The translations under genes were made by a program, and so were the position numbers. Shown piece after piece: positions 1 to 6,608 of a stretch of 6,608 nucleotides of DNA (position 1 is the first letter of the stretch; each line of letters opens with the position of its first letter). The stretch comes from Cyanobacteria bacterium HKST-UBA02. Its GTDB lineage: Bacteria > Cyanobacteriota > Vampirovibrionia > Obscuribacterales > Obscuribacteraceae. Location of the stretch: positions 1-6,608 of the forward strand of contig JAGQHH010000262.1 in assembly GCA_020431945.1 (NCBI GenBank), written 5' to 3'. The notes under the pieces are model-generated. The model did not search any database. It was not told the DNA's origin and saw nothing but the letters and a program-made list of their open reading frames with translations.

Positions 1-3000
1 TACTTCGGTCGTTTGCTGAATAGCTACCGAAGTATGTCCGGAGTAGTTTTTACGAAGTCTGAAATGGCTCGAATAGCTAATTCTCTTCTGAAGTCCGGTC
101 ATAGATTCGAGGCTCGGGTTTTGTTTCAGGAGTATTTCGACCGGGAAGTCAAGCAATACGAGAAGGCACTTCCAAGCCTGGAAGAATTGAAGCGACTCCA
201 AAGCTACTCAATTGCCCTTTTTGCAAAAAAGGCAGAGTTGTCCAATTTGTTCAGGCGAACTGCATGTGATAGCTCAATTGGTATCAAAGACAGACTGTTC
301 TCCGCCAATCAGTACATAGCATTATTCGGGACAAATTATGACTCTCAAGTAGCTGAGATAGCAGATGCAATTTCGAAGGTCTCGAAGGATACTAGACTAT
401 CCAATGAAGAGCGCTGGTCTGCGCTCTGGATATTGACCAAGCTACATTCGCAAGGACAAGAGACGGCATTGGCGATTGAGACTCTGGAACAGTTGTGGAA
501 GAGCAGTATTGATTCCAAGCATAAGCAGCGAGTCGTGTCCCTTACACTGGATCTCTGTCACTCGAGCGTGTATCAAGACACCGATAAGGACCATCTCCTT
601 CAGCTTGCTCTAGAAATCGAGAAAGGTCTGGCGCCGTCCGATCTCGAACCAAAGACATCGGAGCGTCTGGTATCGATCAAGTCGCTTCTCGCATTGAAGA
701 GAGAGAAGCCGAAAGAGGCGAAGCTGTGGTCGAGCAAACTACTGGAAATCGGTGTAGAGACTAAAAATGTCACTACAATTGGTGAGGCAACCATGCGATT
801 GGTACAAGCGCTTGAAAGGCTTGGTGAGGACGACAGACCTGATTCGAGCGCAGCGAGAGAAGAGGCGAACAAGATTGCCGAAGACTTTCTCAGCAAAGAG
901 ACCTGGAATCAGAAGCGCAAGAATTTGTTGGATAAGGTCAAGGACCTTCCCGGAAGATTGCCTGGCGAGCGCAACGCTGTCAATCAGCGCCGGCTCGATG
1001 TTCTCTTTGAGCTAGCCGGTCGGTATGCGGCTGGTGGAAGCTACCTGGCAGCAAAAGATGTACTGTCGGAGGAGCTAGTTGGATTAAGAGAGAAACTCGA
1101 CAAAGCGCTCCTGCTTGCAGGGCACCCTGACACTTTTGCATTTTCAAAATTCGAGGTTCAGAATACTATTGAAAAGATGAGTGCCAGCTCCGACTTCACC
1201 GATAGCGATCGAGCGAAGGTCGCATATCTTTTCTATTTGTCAGCTTCTCCTCTATGCCATGGAGAACGAGATCTGACCACTCTTCTCGCGTCCGCTCTCG
1301 AAACGTATTTGAAGAATCCCGAGACAGCTGCCTTTGCCAGGGAGAAAATACTCCCCCAATTTCTGGATTCGGTAATTGCAAATCCACCTTCGTACGCCGG
1401 ACGACCTATGGAAAGGTTGATGATGAAAGTCGAATCATTGGTATCGGAAGAGGACAACGAGAAAAGGAGAGGAGCCTTTCAAACTGCCATCTCTATTGCT
1501 CTGGTGCCATTAGATAGTTATACAATAAACTCCGAAACCCGATTCGCTCTTGGTGCAAAGTATCGCTTAAAGGGCGAGAAGCTTTGGCTCGGCGACGAGA
1601 AGTCTGCAGCAGTTAATCTCTCAAAGTGGGTGAAATCTCTAACAAAGGAGCAGACAAATGTAGCGGTTGCGATTGTCGGTGAGTGTTTGAGCGCATTGCG
1701 ACGCACATCAGAGAAGAAGGACTATCCTCTCCTTATATCCTTACTGTCGCATTACGCCTCGCTCAATGAATCTGTAAATGTACGCAACGGAGCAGCAGCC
1801 GAGGATGCCTATCTCGAAATCAACAAACTGTTGAAAAAGATTGGTGACAATCGAACCAGAATTCGCGTCTATTATCTAGATAAATTAGCATCTGTCTATA
1901 GCAGCTCAACATTGGCGAATTCTCTCGGCAAAGACAATCCCCGTAATTACGCGGTAAACACGCGTCGAACTGTTGTCGAATTGGTAGATCAGGACCCGGA
2001 GTCAACTGGCGAACAAAAGGGTCTGGCATACTTCGATCTGGCTGAGGACTTGAGGCTCAGTCGCAAGGAGCAGGAAGCCGTATCCTGGTACCAGAAGGCG
2101 GAGGAAGCTTGGTCTGCGAACCATCAGCCATCAGATCACAACATGATTCTCGTCCCATTTTATATCGCATGGTGCCACCTTCAGACAAAGAATTATGTCG
2201 CGGCTGAAAAGTGGTTTTGGGAAACGATCAATCGCCGCAGCCAGAGGGCTCAGAGACTGGGAGGCAAGGAAGAAAAGCTTCAGAGGGCGCAGATTGGATC
2301 TATCCGGACGGAGATTGGCCAATGCGCAGAGTCCAGAGGAGAGCTCGAAAGAGCCGAAAAACTCTATCGTGCAGCACTTGTAGAATTCGACGATTATGGT
2401 GGAGACATGATCTTACGGCAGAGAACATTGGATAAGCTGCTAAGTGTCTTAGGCAAACAGAAGAAACTCACAGAATTTAAGACTTTCATCGAGAAGGAAG
2501 TTTCAAATTGGACAGAACATAAGAATTCGACCAGTTTGATCTCGATGCATGCTTGGGGCTACCAGAGTGGATGGGGCAGGGAATCAGGAACAATAGAAGC
2601 GGATTTTCATTCCAGAGTCGGAGCAGCGGCGCAAGACTTACTCAGGAGATCACTTGCTGGCGAGCTAGTAGCGGATGGTGAGAAGAGCACTAGCGATAAG
2701 GACACGATTGAGAAAATCAGACTTCGATTGAAGAAGCTCGAGCCCGGACGGAGCGAGAATTGCTTGCTGAGAACCTATCTCACGATTCAGATGATTGAAT
2801 TGCTGAAAGACAATCCACTACGCTGGGCAGAGTCATTTGGATTGCTCAGCAGGCTCGATGATGACTTCCGCAATCGAAGCGAGGCTGATCAAATCCTCCG
2901 TGGTATTAGCGCAGTTCGAATGGCTGAACTACTGCGAGTCATAAATGTGGGGAACGGAAATGACTGGGTCGAGCGAGCAGTTGATACGATTTCTCCAGCG

Positions 3001-5580
3001 GCCGAAGAGTTGTTGAGCAATAGTCGACAAAATTCGGAATTGGCGAAATGGAAAGACCGCTTGGTCTGCAAACGGCTGATCGTAGCTAATCTATTGCTTG
3101 CCTGCTGTCTAACAAAAGGAGACAGAGGTACTTCAGACAAACTTACCAGAACATGTATCAACCTTTCTATTCGTCTCGCCGAAAGTATTCCTGATTCTGC
3201 CAGCAAGGAGAAAGTAGCTTTGCTACAAGAGATTGGAGAGTGTGCAAAGATTCACTCACAATTCAGCCTAGCATACGATGCTTACAACTCTGCCATTCGA
3301 ATAGCTGAGACTCATGCATCTCCCGGCGCTCTGGCTATGTCAAAGGTCGGTCTTGCGGAGCTGGCAGCTCTTCGAGGGGACCTGGAGAAATCTGAAGAGC
3401 TTTCAAGAAGTGTTCTGAGCCTTGAAGGGGTAGAGAGCAATCGAGCCAAATTCTCTGCATACAAACTAATGTCCTCGTCTGCTGAGGCTGCTGGAGACCT
3501 GGAGTCCGCACTGAGGAATGCGAAAAAGGCTCTGGAGCTTGCGCAGACAGTCACCAAGTCCGAGGTTGAAGAAGCTCCCATTCGAACTAGACTCACTGAG
3601 CTGTACTTTGCTACTGGAAACATCGAAGAGGCCAAACGTCATCTGGAAGGCGCCGGCCGTTGCGTAGGACTCAAAACCATTTCTGACGACACGAGCCAAA
3701 TTGCCTCCGTCTACACAGAATTCGGACCCAAGATCACCAGGCAAAATGTGAATCTAGCTCGAGCTGCTATTTACAAGTGTTGGGGAATCATATCGTATGA
3801 AGAAAGCAAGCCAGAAAAGGCAGCGAAGTGCTTCGAGATGGCTAACCAGATTTACGAGAAAGACAAGTCACCGACCAGTGGAATCAACAGAATGCTAGCA
3901 GCCAACAACGTCGCAAAAAGCCGATTGAGAGATTTCGAGAATCAAGAGGCTGTAAAGGAGCTTATGTCTGTGTCCGCCGATCTCGATGAAGTCGTCACCA
4001 AGATCTTTCCACAACTTTCATTCGCAGAGAAGACATCATTCGTTGGAATCGCGAATCAACAGATCTCCGAGCTTCTATCGGTCTGCACAGAGAATCCGGA
4101 CCTGATTCATAGGGCCTACACCTACCTAATTCACTGGAAAGGATTGCTGGTTCAATCTCTACGAAACGAATCAATAGCATCTAGAGGGGCGCCGTCAGAG
4201 CTCGCAAATCAGCTTGCGCAAGTGAGAAGCAAACTGGCAACCAGCTCGAGAGGAATCTCGGGTGCAAATGTGTCGACGTTGACAGAGAGGAAAGAGGCAT
4301 TAGAAAGACAAATTTCTCAAGAATCGAAGGTTTCTGAAAGCAGTTTGGCTCCCGGAGACACATCCTCATTTCAAAGACGGCTCGGTGAGCATGAGACTAT
4401 TCTGGACTTCTACAGATTCATCCCGATAAGGAAGAAACTGTCGCACTACGGTGTTGTATGTGTGTCAAAGCAGAGTTGTGACTTCGTCGACCTTGGTGAG
4501 GCAAAAGAGATAGATCGACTGATCAGGAATTGGCTTGTAGCAATTGAGCAGGGCCGGTTTTATTCTTCCGGTACCGGCGCGCGCGATGTGAGAGTAGTCA
4601 CCACTGCTGATAGCAAGCACAGGGTCGATGAGTCAAAGATCAGGCAGCAACTTGTGTCAAGCGTGTGGGGAAAGATTGCAAAGGTGATTCAGCCCGAGAT
4701 AACAAGACTGTACATCTGTCCGGAAGGTGAGATTACCAAAGTCCCGCCTCAAGCCTATCTGGATGTAGACATGTCTAAGATTGCAACTTCTCAGCTGAAC
4801 AGCGCAAGAGAGTATCTCTGGTTGAGGGAGAATCAAAGCACGCCTGACACAGCGCAGCAACAGGCTATTGTTATAGGAGATATCGAGTTTCGCTCTGCTT
4901 CGCCACTCAAAGGCGCGTCCAGAGAACTGAAGCAAATCGCAGATCTTGCAAAGAGATGCAAGAAGGCAGTGAGAATCCTGAGTCAGAATGAAGCCACTAA
5001 AAAGAACATCAAAGAAAAGATTCAAAATGCGCGTTTTGTCCACATCGCCACTCATGGATACTTTCTCGATCAGTCAAAGAATTCGGATCCTGAAGACTTG
5101 GCCAGAGAAAAAAGGCGCTCGGCCGTGAGAACATTCAGGGCGGACGACGTTTCATTGTCGGTTCTCAGTAGAAATCCGCTACTCAACTCAGGTCTACTCG
5201 TGGCTGCTTCGGAGTCGGCAGATGGCACTTCGGATGACAACCTGACCGCCGAAGAGCTGTTGGGGCTGGATTTGACAAAGTGCGACTTGATCGCGCTTTC
5301 TGCTTGCGAGACAGCGCTCGGAAAGGTGAGATCCAGTCAAGGCGTGCTCGGGCTACGAGCATCTCTCATGGGAGCTGGTGCTAGAACCCTTCTCATGTCT
5401 CTTTGGAAAGTAGATGACGATGCTACACAAGAGCTGATGAAGGAATTCTACAAGGCACTTTGGAGTGATGGTCTATCCAAGGCACAATCTCTACGGAATG
5501 CGCAGGAGCAAGTCAGAGCGAAGAAGAAGTGGAGTCATCCATATTACTGGGCCGGCTGGATCCTCGTGGGAGAGCCGTAG
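1..5580 (+). CDS. Giant TPR-repeat protein with C-terminal CHAT caspase-like peptidase domain (5' end probably outside window)
   Basis: At least 1855 residues, numbered here from the TTG at base 13. The frame is open from base 1. The in-frame candidates TTG13, ATG34 and ATG64 all lack a good Shine-Dalgarno, and the first residues already read as helical repeat, so the true start is probably upstream. Residues 1 to about 1395 are predominantly helical. Clear TPR-like units occur near 670-703, 768-800, 1074-1107, 1113-1146, 1150-1183, 1188-1220 and 1253-1290. A charged coiled-coil linker lies around 1396-1436, followed by a CHAT domain from about 1457 to the end, with His1681 in ATHG and Cys1765 in SACET. 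No signal peptide or membrane segment is visible, so it is probably cytoplasmic. CHAT proteins are caspase/separase-related (clan CD) cysteine peptidases, and their TPRs usually bind a partner or substrate. Family assignment is firm; substrate, trigger and pathway are unknown. A stress, cell-death or defence role is only a possibility. Confidence 0.93.
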   Translation, partial: YFGRLLNSYRSMSGVVFTKSEMARIANSLLKSGHRFEARVLFQEYFDREVKQYEKALPSLEELKRLQSYSIALFAKKAELSNLFRRTACDSSIGIKDRLFSANQYIALFGTNYDSQVAEIADAISKVSKDTRLSNEERWSALWILTKLHSQGQETALAIETLEQLWKSSIDSKHKQRVVSLTLDLCHSSVYQDTDKDHLLQLALEIEKGLAPSDLEPKTSERLVSIKSLLALKREKPKEAKLWSSKLLEIGVETKNVTTIGEATMRLVQALERLGEDDRPDSSAAREEANKIAEDFLSKETWNQKRKNLLDKVKDLPGRLPGERNAVNQRRLDVLFELAGRYAAGGSYLAAKDVLSEELVGLREKLDKALLLAGHPDTFAFSKFEVQNTIEKMSASSDFTDSDRAKVAYLFYLSASPLCHGERDLTTLLASALETYLKNPETAAFAREKILPQFLDSVIANPPSYAGRPMERLMMKVESLVSEEDNEKRRGAFQTAISIALVPLDSYTINSETRFALGAKYRLKGEKLWLGDEKSAAVNLSKWVKSLTKEQTNVAVAIVGECLSALRRTSEKKDYPLLISLLSHYASLNESVNVRNGAAAEDAYLEINKLLKKIGDNRTRIRVYYLDKLASVYSSSTLANSLGKDNPRNYAVNTRRTVVELVDQDPESTGEQKGLAYFDLAEDLRLSRKEQEAVSWYQKAEEAWSANHQPSDHNMILVPFYIAWCHLQTKNYVAAEKWFWETINRRSQRAQRLGGKEEKLQRAQIGSIRTEIGQCAESRGELERAEKLYRAALVEFDDYGGDMILRQRTLDKLLSVLGKQKKLTEFKTFIEKEVSNWTEHKNSTSLISMHAWGYQSGWGRESGTIEADFHSRVGAAAQDLLRRSLAGELVADGEKSTSDKDTIEKIRLRLKKLEPGRSENCLLRTYLTIQMIELLKDNPLRWAESFGLLSRLDDDFRNRSEADQILRGISAVRMAELLRVINVGNGNDWVERAVDTISPAAEELLSNSRQNSELAKWKDRLVCKRLIVANLLLACCLTKGDRGTSDKLTRTCINLSIRLAESIPDSASKEKVALLQEIGECAKIHSQFSLAYDAYNSAIRIAETHASPGALAMSKVGLAELAALRGDLEKSEELSRSVLSLEGVESNRAKFSAYKLMSSSAEAAGDLESALRNAKKALELAQTVTKSEVEEAPIRTRLTELYFATGNIEEAKRHLEGAGRCVGLKTISDDTSQIASVYTEFGPKITRQNVNLARAAIYKCWGIISYEESKPEKAAKCFEMANQIYEKDKSPTSGINRMLAANNVAKSRLRDFENQEAVKELMSVSADLDEVVTKIFPQLSFAEKTSFVGIANQQISELLSVCTENPDLIHRAYTYLIHWKGLLVQSLRNESIASRGAPSELANQLAQVRSKLATSSRGISGANVSTLTERKEALERQISQESKVSESSLAPGDTSSFQRRLGEHETILDFYRFIPIRKKLSHYGVVCVSKQSCDFVDLGEAKEIDRLIRNWLVAIEQGRFYSSGTGARDVRVVTTADSKHRVDESKIRQQLVSSVWGKIAKVIQPEITRLYICPEGEITKVPPQAYLDVDMSKIATSQLNSAREYLWLRENQSTPDTAQQQAIVIGDIEFRSASPLKGASRELKQIADLAKRCKKAVRILSQNEATKKNIKEKIQNARFVHIATHGYFLDQSKNSDPEDLAREKRRSAVRTFRADDVSLSVLSRNPLLNSGLLVAASESADGTSDDNLTAEELLGLDLTKCDLIALSACETALGKVRSSQGVLGLRASLMGAGARTLLMSLWKVDDDATQELMKEFYKALWSDGLSKAQSLRNAQEQVRAKKKWSHPYYWAGWILVGEP
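3220..3885 (+). other. Best-preserved TPR cluster of the CHAT protein (protein-level repeats)
   Basis: About five consecutive 34-residue-type helical hairpins lie within residues 1070-1291. They show the TPR pattern of a small residue in helix A (IGEC, GLAEL), a G-[DN] turn (RGDLEKSEEL, AGDLESAL, TGNIEEAKRH) and A-x-x-x-[FYA]-x-x-A in helix B (YDAYNSAI, AAKCFEMA). This block lies just before the coiled-coil linker and the peptidase domain. In studied TPR-CHAT proteins the repeats act as the sensor or partner-binding scaffold; that role is inferred here. Units further upstream (near 670 and 768) are more spread out, and those in the N-terminal third are too diverged to assign by eye. Confidence 0.75.
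4381..5577 (+). other. CHAT peptidase domain with intact His/Cys dyad
   Basis: The domain opens with the usual ILDFYRF strand and a HYGVVCVS strand. The active-site core follows: FVHIATHGYF, with the catalytic His codon at 5053-5055, then NPLLNSGL, LTAEELLGLDL and LIALSACETALG, with the catalytic Cys codon at 5305-5307. The distal motif QGVLGLRASLMGAGARTLL, the strand SLWKVDD and the final YYWAGWILVG complete a full-length CHAT fold ending two residues before the stop. All landmark motifs are in the expected order with no insertion or truncation, so the enzyme is expected to be catalytically competent. Its cleavage specificity cannot be read from sequence. Confidence 0.93.
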
Positions 5581-5616
5581 GTCGACTGGAGGTTCCAACA
5601 AGTGCCTCAGTCGATC
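5580..5616 (+). terminator. Hairpin at the stop codon of the CHAT gene, possible terminator
   Basis: The left arm GGTCGACTGGAGG (5580-5592) pairs with CCTCAGTCGATC (5605-5616). This gives 12 pairs with one bulged G at 5589, one G-T wobble and a 12-base loop. It starts on the last base of the TAG stop codon, where transcript-end structures are expected. No run of T follows the stem, so it is not a classic intrinsic terminator. It could instead be an mRNA 3'-stabilising stem or a chance structure. Confidence 0.4.
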
Positions 5617-5660
5617 CATCTCCTGAATGATCGGATTTTAGCATCCACGCCGTTGACAGG
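5617..5660. other. Short intergenic stretch, nothing recognised
   Basis: The bases between the hairpin and the recognisable CHAT remnant show no convincing coding match, promoter or repeat. They may be unrecognisable decayed CHAT sequence. Confidence 0.5.
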
Positions 5661-5852
5661 GTTGACACCACAAAGACAGAACGAGAGCGATAGTAGTGTT
5701 ATAAAAATCTCTGGGATAAGAAGATGGAAAAAGCGGTAGCACTTCTTGAGGCACAGAAGGCAGTGCGGGACAATCAAGATCATCCCAAGTGGCATCAGCC
5801 CCGCTATTGGGCGGGTTGGTCGCTTGTAGGATCGGCTTGGAGGGCAAAGTGA
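5661..5852 (+). pseudogene. Decayed 3' remnant of a second CHAT-domain gene
   Basis: The frame ending at the TGA of 5850-5852 reads CYKNLWDKKMEKA, then LEAQKAVRDNQDHPKW and RYWAGWSLVGSAWRAK. This is the characteristic end of a CHAT domain. It aligns with the tail of the upstream intact protein (FYKALW ... KWSHPYYWAGWILVG) at roughly half identity, with a short insertion before KW. Two adjacent in-frame stops (TAG TAG, 5691-5696) precede it. Still further upstream, VDTTKT falls in exact register with VDDDAT of the intact gene, so the homology may begin near 5661, though that part is weak. The catalytic His and Cys regions are gone. An ATG at 5724 would allow a 42-residue peptide, but without a good ribosome binding site this is better read as the wreck of a paralogue. 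The sequence is too diverged for a recent duplication of the neighbouring gene. Confidence 0.8.
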
Positions 5853-5853
5853 T

Positions 5854-6608
5854 TGACGTTCTCCCGAACTTAGGCCCGCTTGTCAGCTAGCTGCTTGAAA
5901 CTTACCAGTTGTGGTGGCAAGATGTCTAGATGATTCCTTTTCCTCCTTCTGTTTTGCGAATTGCTCAGGCGTTAAGTTTTTCAGCGCGCTATGCGGCCGA
6001 ATGGTGTTGTGGTTGTGCCTCCAGATCTGGATTATGGTGTTGGCTTGAAGAAGGCTGGTGTGAACCAGGTCTGGTTCAAGCACTCATCGCGGAAACGTCC
6101 GTTGAACGATTCAACGAAGGCATTCTGGGCCGGCTTTCCGGGCTTTATGAAATGCAAATTGACGCCCGCATTGCATGCCCAGATGATCATGGCTTTGCAG
6201 GTGAAGTCGGGTCCGTTATCGACGACAATTTCTTTGGGTAGGCCGCGGCTCAGTTTGAGCTGATCAAGAACCTCGATGACTCGCTTTCCTGGAATGCTAT
6301 GGCCGATATTGATGGCCAGGCACTCGCGAGAGCAGTCGTCTATGACATTCAGCATCCGGACGCGCCGTCCATTATTGATCGAGTCGTGGACAAAATCCAT
6401 GGACCAGCGATCATTTACTCGAAGTGCCTCTTCTTTGGGACACTTGCGGCTCCAAAAGAACTTCTTTCTGCCTTTGCTACGCACGGTAAGACTCAGGTCG
6501 CGATAGATCCGATACACGCGCTTGTGATTGATCCACGAAACCTCTGGCGCGCATCAATGCGTGAACGCGCAGGTAGCCGAAACGTGGTCGCTCAGCTGCG
6601 ATGGTCTT
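5854..6608 (-). mobile_element. IS3-family insertion sequence, partial (orfB-distal end; other end outside window)
   Basis: The element is identified by its DDE transposase of IS3 OrfB type, encoded on the minus strand and running off the right edge. About 30 bases separate the OrfB stop (5883) from a plausible terminus at 5854. There the plus strand begins TGACGTTCTCCCGAAC, consistent with the 5'-TG...CA-3' ends typical of IS3 elements. The matching inverted repeat, OrfA and any target-site duplication would lie beyond base 6608, so the exact boundary is provisional and could equally be the TG at 5850. The transposase is frameshifted, so this copy is probably not autonomous. Confidence 0.7.
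5883..6608 (-). pseudogene. IS3-family transposase OrfB, frameshifted and cut by the window edge
   Basis: Three minus-strand segments in different frames join into one OrfB-like protein of about 240 residues. Segment 6608-6537 reads [21 protein letters not shown] (part of the HTH_21 region). Segment 6535-6062 starts [16 protein letters not shown] and carries the rve integrase core. Segment 6059-5883 reads [18 protein letters not shown] and IRPHSALKNLTPEQFA, the usual C-terminus. Numbering from the GTG at 6517, the catalytic residues are Asp41 (WSMDF), Asp100 (VVDNGPDF) and Glu136 (FVESFNG), giving a proper DD(35)E. Continuity is restored by ignoring one base at 6536 and two at 6060-6061. IS3 elements use programmed frameshifting between orfA and orfB, but not at these places, so these are disruptions or sequencing errors. 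Roughly the first 40 residues of OrfB are missing to the right. Confidence 0.88.

Noticed and set aside
4657..5055. 132-codon minus-strand open frame inside the CHAT gene, and similar shorter ones
   Set aside because: It overlaps the conserved CHAT domain on the other strand, is Ser/Leu/Cys-rich like antisense shadows, and matches no family I recognise.
5653..5705. Two TTGACA boxes (5653-5658 and 5662-5667), as if -35 elements of a promoter, and a short GTTGACA direct repeat
   Set aside because: No -10-like hexamer lies 16-18 bases downstream of either. The AT-rich TATAAA at 5700-5705 is too far away, and the second box falls inside the CHAT-tail homology.
5724..5852. Possible 42-residue small protein starting at ATG 5724
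   Set aside because: Its sequence is collinear with the CHAT C-terminus, the homology continues upstream of the ATG through YKNLWDKK, and no strong ribosome binding site precedes it. A gene remnant explains it better.
5884..5893. Palindrome CAGCTAGCTG at the OrfB stop
   Set aside because: It is ten bases long, has no loop or partner copy, and overlaps the end of a coding frame. Chance is sufficient.
5930..6506. Plus-strand open frames opposite the transposase
   Set aside because: They lie antisense to a recognisable IS3 OrfB with an intact DD(35)E pattern and have no recognisable domains of their own.
1..6608. CRISPR-associated context suggested by the TPR-CHAT architecture
   Set aside because: No regularly spaced repeats, Cas7-11-like or other Cas sequence was seen on either strand, so a Craspase-type system cannot be supported from this window.

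Overview
The window looks like an accessory region of a bacterial chromosome with middling GC. It holds one very large gene followed by decayed and mobile DNA. The lineage cannot be fixed from this sequence. Large TPR-CHAT proteins are frequent in cyanobacteria and their non-photosynthetic relatives, planctomycetes and other bacteria with complex genomes, and an IS3-type element is compatible with any of these.

Bases 1-5580 (+) are a single uninterrupted reading frame for a giant caspase-like protein. It has a long alpha-helical, TPR-bearing solenoid, a short coiled-coil linker, and a C-terminal CHAT peptidase domain that keeps both catalytic motifs (His in ATHG, Cys in SACET). The frame is already open at base 1 and no convincing start with a ribosome binding site is visible, so the gene probably begins upstream. 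A bulged hairpin starts at its stop codon and may mark the transcript end.

Bases 5661-5852 (+) hold the wreck of a second CHAT gene. Only its last ~50 codons are recognisable (YKNLW ... KWHQPRYWAGW-LVG), behind two consecutive in-frame stops. It aligns with the tail of the intact protein but is clearly diverged, so it is a lost paralogue and not a recent copy.

Bases ~5854-6608 (-) are the distal part of an IS3-family insertion sequence whose OrfB transposase points back toward the CHAT genes. The DD(35)E triad is intact, but two frameshifts break the gene. The 5' end of OrfB, OrfA and the other IS terminus lie beyond the right edge. The likely IS end lies within a few bases of the stop of the CHAT remnant, which suggests that mobile-element activity helped erode a once larger CHAT locus. 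No CRISPR array, tRNA or rRNA was seen, and no partner gene for the CHAT protein is inside the window.
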